This document shows positions 60,236 through 64,000 of a stretch of DNA of 64,000 nt, piece after piece. Where the stretch lies: positions 124,001-188,000 of the forward strand of contig NZ_LWLS01000002.1 of assembly GCF_001905095.1 (NCBI RefSeq), read 5' to 3'. The first letter of the stretch is position 1, and every line of letters begins with the position of its first letter. Position numbers and translations under genes: made by a program. The notes beneath the pieces are model-generated. The model was not told the origin of the DNA. It made no database searches and worked only from the letters and a program-made list of their open reading frames with translations. Origin of the DNA: Micromonospora sp. CB01531. GTDB lineage: Bacteria > Actinomycetota > Actinomycetes > Mycobacteriales > Micromonosporaceae.

Positions 60236-63200
60236 GTGCAGTCCTTCAGGTGCGCCTCGTGCGGACGGGAGATCAAGCCGGCCGTGGTCTGCCCGCACTG
60301 CGGGGCGGACCAGCCACAGTGGGCCGAGCATCTGGGCGACATCGAACGCTCGATCGCGGAGATGAAGGCCCGCGACGCCGAGATCGCCCGCGAACAGCGG
60401 CAGATCGCCGCCAAGCTGCAGGCCGCCCTCTTCCAGCGGGACATCCTCGCGCACGCCGGCGAGGAACGGGTCCGGCAGTCCACCCGGCCCCGCCGGGTGC
60501 TGCGCCGCCGGCCCGGCCGCCGCCCGCCCACCGCCACCACGGGCGCCCCGCCCCGGGTGCCCCGCCAGGGCACCCCGCCGCCGGGCCCGGACGACCTTCC
60601 GCCCCGGGCCAGGCCGCACTGGCTCGACGTGGACAACCCCGAGCATCCGCCGGAGGCGTCCTCCCGGGAGGTGCAGAACATCCCCCTCGGGCTCGGCGCG
60701 CTGCTCCTCGGCGTCGCCGCGGTGGTCTTCGCCGCGGTCGCCACCAGCTCGCTGGACGCGCTGGCCCGGCTCGGCGTGCTGCTGGTGGCGACGGTGCTGA
60801 TGCTGCTCGCCCCGCCGGTGCTGGCCCGCCGAGGGCTCACCTCCACCGCCGAGACGATCGCCTCGGTCGGCCTGCTGCTGCTGCCGCTGGCCGGGTACGC
60901 ACTCTGGGCCGTCGACCGGATCGGCGGCACCTCCGGCTCGACCTTTGCCGGGTCGATCTTCCTGGTCACCGCCTTGATCGCGTTCGGGTACGCGCACTGG
61001 ACCGGCCTGCGCGCGCCCCGCTTCGCCACCGTCCTGGCCGCCCAACCGGTGCTGCCGCTGCTGGCCTACGAGCGGATCACCGGGCCGGCCGGCTGGGCCC
61101 TGGTGCTGGCCGTGGTGGCCGTCGTCGACCTCGCGCTGGCCCGCTCGGCGGTGGTCCTCGAACGGCCGGTCCGGCGGGACCTGCCCGCCCCGGCGCCGGC
61201 ACCCACCCCGCCCCGGCAGCGCAGTGCCGACGACCGCCCGGAGACGGACCCGGAGGAGTCGGCCGAGGTGCTCGGCGCGGAGCCGGCCGACGAGGGCGCC
61301 GCCACGCCGGCCCGCCCGGTGCCCTGGCTGCGGGAGCTGACCTGGCTGCTGCACGGCGGGACGGTCGCCGTCGCCTTGGCGTACGCGGTCACCGCGCTGC
61401 TGCGGGCCGCCACCGTACCGGTGGCCGCCGGCGCGGGCGCCGTGCTGCTGTTCGCCGCGCTGGTCGGGCTGGCCGGGACGCTCGTGCTGCGCCGGCCGCC
61501 GTTGCCGGACCTGGGCGCGGGCATCGTCACCCTCGCGGTGATCGGCGCACTGGGTCGGGTCGCCTCGGTCGCCTACCCCGGCCGGTCGCTACTGCTCATC
61601 GCCGCGGTGATCGCGCTGACCGGGTTCGCCGTCCGCGGCGTACCGGAACAGGCCCGGCGCGGCCCGCAGCTCGCCTCGGCGGTGGCGCTGACCGTCAGCG
61701 GCCTGGTGGTGGCCGGGGGCGCGCTACGCGCCGGGCTGGCACCGGTACGCGCGGCGCTGCCCGCCTGGTCGGCGGACCTGAGTCAGTGGCACGCCGAGCT
61801 GGCGGCGGCGGTCGGGCCGACCGGCTGGCAGCTCGCCGCAAGCGCCCTGCTGCTCACGATCGCCGCGGTGGTCGCCCTGCCGCCGGAGATCCGGCGTGAC
61901 TTCGCGGTGGTCGGGGCGGCGCTGACCGCCCTCGCCGTACCCGCCTCCCTCGGGCTTGGCTGGGCGGCCGCCTGCTGGCCGATGGTGCTGACCGCGGTGG
62001 GCATCGGCGTCCTGGGACTGGCCGCCGGCTCCGAGCGCTCGGCCGTGGTGCACGCCGTCACCGCCGCCGCGCTGGGCGTGATCGGCGCCGGTGCCGCGCT
62101 CGCCCGGCCGGCGCTCACCGCCGCCGCGCTGACCACCCTCTGCCTGGCCGGCGCGCTGGTGTCGCTGGCTCCCCGGGTCCGGATCGCCGCCGCCGTGGCG
62201 AACACGGTCTGCGGCTGGGCGGCCGGCGGTGCGGCGTTCGCGCTGCCGGGGGCGGTGGCCGCGTTCGTCGCCGCCACCGTGCCGGCCGGCCCGGCGCCCA
62301 CCCCGGCGAGCCTGCGCGAGGTGACCGTCCCGATCCTGGCGGCGAGCTTCCTCGGCGTCTGCGTCAGCCTCGGCTACGCCGCCCTCGTCCAGGTCGCGCA
62401 GCGGCACCTGAGTGCGCCGCACGCGATCGGCACCGTGCTGGGCGCGGTGGCGGTCGCCGCCGCCGGGTTCGGGGCACCCGGCGCCACCACCGCCGACGCC
62501 TGGGTCGGCGGGCTCCTGCTGCTCGCCGCCGCGCTGCTGGCACTGGCCCCCCGGATCGACGCCGGCCGCCGCTCCGACCTGACCCTGGACGGGTCGGACC
62601 TGGCCCTGGCCGCCACCACGGCGGCGCTGATCGCCACCCTGGTCCGGATCGCCGCCGTGCTCGCGCCCGGCGGTCAGCTGGTGGTGGCGGCCGCGCTGGT
62701 GTTGGTGGTCGCCGTCGCCGCCCGGGCCATGCCCGAGGAGTGGCGACGCGGGCCGATCCTCGGCATCGCGGTCGGTGGCACGCTGATCGGTCTGATCGCC
62801 GGCTGGAGCGCGCTGCGCGGCGGGGTCGGGGTGCTGGCCACGCCCGGCCCGATCTGGGCCGGCGACCTGAGCGGCTGGCCGGCCGCGCCGACGGGCGGGT
62901 CGGCCGGCCAGGCGCCCGTCGCGCTGGCGCTGCTGGCGGTCGCCGCCAGCATCCTGCTGCCGCCGCCCTGGAAGTACGACGTCGCCGGGGCGGCCGTCGT
63001 GCTCGCCACCATCGGTGCCCCGGCCGCGTTCAACCTGCCCTGGTGGTCGCCGGTGCTGGTGGGCGCCATGGTCGCGACGGTCTTCGGGATGGCGGCGGTG
63101 GCTTCGCTGGACCCCCGGGCCGCGCTGTCCCGGGCCACCGTGGCGGGGGTGATCGCCCTGCACGCCGCCGGCGCCGGCCTGGTCCGCCCGTGGACCACCG

Positions 63201-64000
63201 CGCTAGCGCTCGGCAGCATCGTGCTGATCGGCGTGGTGGTGGCCATCCTGGCCCGGGCGCTCGCGCCGTCGCTCGTCGAGGACGTCCGCACCGAGGGGAT
63301 GCCGCCGCACCTGGTGCAGGTGGGCGGCGCGGCGGCGGGCGCCGCCCTGCTCGCCCTGCCCGGGGCGGTGGCCGCCCTGGCCGCCGAGTTCGGCCGCCCC
63401 CCGCAGGTGGTGCTTACCGCCGCGCTGGCCGCGTCCAGCATCGGCCTGGCCGCCGTGGCCGCGGCCCGCCGGCAGATCCCGCAGTACCTGCCGTACGTGA
63501 GCGTGGCGGTGGTGGGCGCTGCGACGATCAGCGCGGTGGCCGCCGTGATCACCCGCCTGCCCTCCGGCGTGTACGCCGCCGCGGCGGCGCTGCTCGGCGT
63601 GCTCGCCGAGCTGGTCCGCGCCGCCACCACCCCGCCGGTCGGGTCGGCCCGGCCGGTACGCCGCTGGTCGGTACTGCTGGACGGGGCGATGCGCCGGCTG
63701 CCCGACGACGGCACCGAGCTGCGCTGGCGGGTGAGCCCCGCCGCCGGCGCCCTCGCGGCGGCGGTGCCGCCCACCGCGCTGGCCCTGGTGACCCTGACGC
63801 CGCCGCTGCTGGTGGCCCTGGTCGAGCCGTTCCGGGTGCTGCCGCGGATCTGGCAGGGGGCGCCGCCCGAACTGCTCACCCCGCCCGCGTCGGCGGTGGA
63901 CCCGAGGCACGTGCTGACCGCCCTGCTGCTCACCGCGACGGCGGCGCTGGCCGCCACCGGGTTCAGCGGCGGCCGGCGCTCCCGGGCCGTGCCGGTGGTG
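60236..64000 (+). CDS. Very large multi-spanning membrane protein with N-terminal zinc ribbon (SCO7613-like), partial
   Basis: At least 1,255 residues; the frame is open to the end of the window. The N-terminus is a zinc ribbon, FRCASCGREIKPAVVCPHCG (C6, C9, C19, C22), then a charged helix likely to form a coiled coil (DIERSIAEMKARDAEIAREQ). A Pro/Arg-rich linker follows. From residue about 155 the protein is a long series of Ala/Leu/Val-rich membrane helices, more than 30. This layout matches the actinobacterial SCO7613 C-terminal-domain family, whose function is unknown. GTG 60,236 follows GGAGGGG. Confidence 0.82.
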   Translation, partial: MQSFRCASCGREIKPAVVCPHCGADQPQWAEHLGDIERSIAEMKARDAEIAREQRQIAAKLQAALFQRDILAHAGEERVRQSTRPRRVLRRRPGRRPPTATTGAPPRVPRQGTPPPGPDDLPPRARPHWLDVDNPEHPPEASSREVQNIPLGLGALLLGVAAVVFAAVATSSLDALARLGVLLVATVLMLLAPPVLARRGLTSTAETIASVGLLLLPLAGYALWAVDRIGGTSGSTFAGSIFLVTALIAFGYAHWTGLRAPRFATVLAAQPVLPLLAYERITGPAGWALVLAVVAVVDLALARSAVVLERPVRRDLPAPAPAPTPPRQRSADDRPETDPEESAEVLGAEPADEGAATPARPVPWLRELTWLLHGGTVAVALAYAVTALLRAATVPVAAGAGAVLLFAALVGLAGTLVLRRPPLPDLGAGIVTLAVIGALGRVASVAYPGRSLLLIAAVIALTGFAVRGVPEQARRGPQLASAVALTVSGLVVAGGALRAGLAPVRAALPAWSADLSQWHAELAAAVGPTGWQLAASALLLTIAAVVALPPEIRRDFAVVGAALTALAVPASLGLGWAAACWPMVLTAVGIGVLGLAAGSERSAVVHAVTAAALGVIGAGAALARPALTAAALTTLCLAGALVSLAPRVRIAAAVANTVCGWAAGGAAFALPGAVAAFVAATVPAGPAPTPASLREVTVPILAASFLGVCVSLGYAALVQVAQRHLSAPHAIGTVLGAVAVAAAGFGAPGATTADAWVGGLLLLAAALLALAPRIDAGRRSDLTLDGSDLALAATTAALIATLVRIAAVLAPGGQLVVAAALVLVVAVAARAMPEEWRRGPILGIAVGGTLIGLIAGWSALRGGVGVLATPGPIWAGDLSGWPAAPTGGSAGQAPVALALLAVAASILLPPPWKYDVAGAAVVLATIGAPAAFNLPWWSPVLVGAMVATVFGMAAVASLDPRAALSRATVAGVIALHAAGAGLVRPWTTALALGSIVLIGVVVAILARALAPSLVEDVRTEGMPPHLVQVGGAAAGAALLALPGAVAALAAEFGRPPQVVLTAALAASSIGLAAVAAARRQIPQYLPYVSVAVVGAATISAVAAVITRLPSGVYAAAAALLGVLAELVRAATTPPVGSARPVRRWSVLLDGAMRRLPDDGTELRWRVSPAAGALAAAVPPTALALVTLTPPLLVALVEPFRVLPRIWQGAPPELLTPPASAVDPRHVLTALLLTATAALAATGFSGGRRSRAVPVV

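Noticed and set aside
61724..63163. Long open frame of 479 codons on the minus strand opposite the giant membrane protein gene
   Set aside because: The product is almost entirely Arg, Gly, Gln and Asp, the usual mirror of an Ala/Leu/Val-rich gene in high-GC DNA; it has no ribosome site and no motif.

Overview
The window is high-GC actinobacterial DNA. The gene families and their order (FO synthase, CofD/CofE, a WhiB regulator, a DUF3499 protein, SCO6745- and SCO7613-type proteins, TIGR03089) point to Micromonosporaceae, most likely Micromonospora or a close relative. I saw no rRNA, tRNA, CRISPR array, insertion sequence or prophage. Coding density is high, GTG starts are common, and many neighbours overlap by the TGATG, ATGA or GTGA arrangement.

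Layout. 1-2.4 kb: 3' end of a DUF58 gene, a SpoIIM-family membrane protein and an RDD membrane protein. 2.5-5.9 kb: the efeUOB iron-uptake operon behind two tandem DtxR/IdeR-like boxes. 6.1-11.6 kb: ahcY, manA, a CDF metal transporter, an SIS phosphosugar isomerase and a Trm112 protein. 11.8-14.1 kb: a secreted, membrane-anchored protein of unknown function, endonuclease V coupled to a 55-residue membrane protein, and gene debris.

14.1-35.4 kb is a polyamine/GABA utilisation island. It holds two aldehyde dehydrogenases, gabT, a seven-gene operon (potD-potA-potB-potC, an FAD amine oxidase, a saccharopine-dehydrogenase-like protein, an agmatinase-family hydrolase), a divergent Lrp/AsnC regulator, and a trio of class III aminotransferase, FMN split-barrel protein and second FAD oxidase. 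A plausible flow is import by PotABCD, release of putrescine from agmatine, transamination or oxidation to 4-aminobutanal, oxidation to GABA, then GabT and a semialdehyde dehydrogenase to succinate. The island is interrupted at 18.5-23.2 kb by a broken SCO6745-family gene, a HEAT-repeat gene, an Xre antitoxin beside a decayed HigB-type toxin, and an SDR.

35.5-43.8 kb: DUF3499, a degenerate metallopeptidase-family protein, a WhmD/WhiB2-type WhiB, a DUF4331 remnant, FO synthase (cofGH/fbiC), a proline/glycine-tailed membrane protein, then cofD-cofE; together these give most of the coenzyme F420 pathway. 44-49.2 kb: an ArsR-type regulator, an unknown protein, a Nudix hydrolase, manC and a glycosyltransferase. 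49.4-53.5 kb: a TIGR03089 protein, acetoacetyl-CoA ligase, a hotdog thioesterase and a membrane protein. 53.6-57 kb: a NarL-type two-component system with an ABC-2 exporter. 57.2-64 kb: an acyl-CoA dehydrogenase, a UDP-glucose/GDP-mannose dehydrogenase and the first 1,255 residues of a very large multi-spanning membrane protein that runs off the end.

Eleven well-formed intergenic hairpins mark most operon ends, several of them between convergent genes. Functions are read from motifs and neighbourhood only; no database search was possible.
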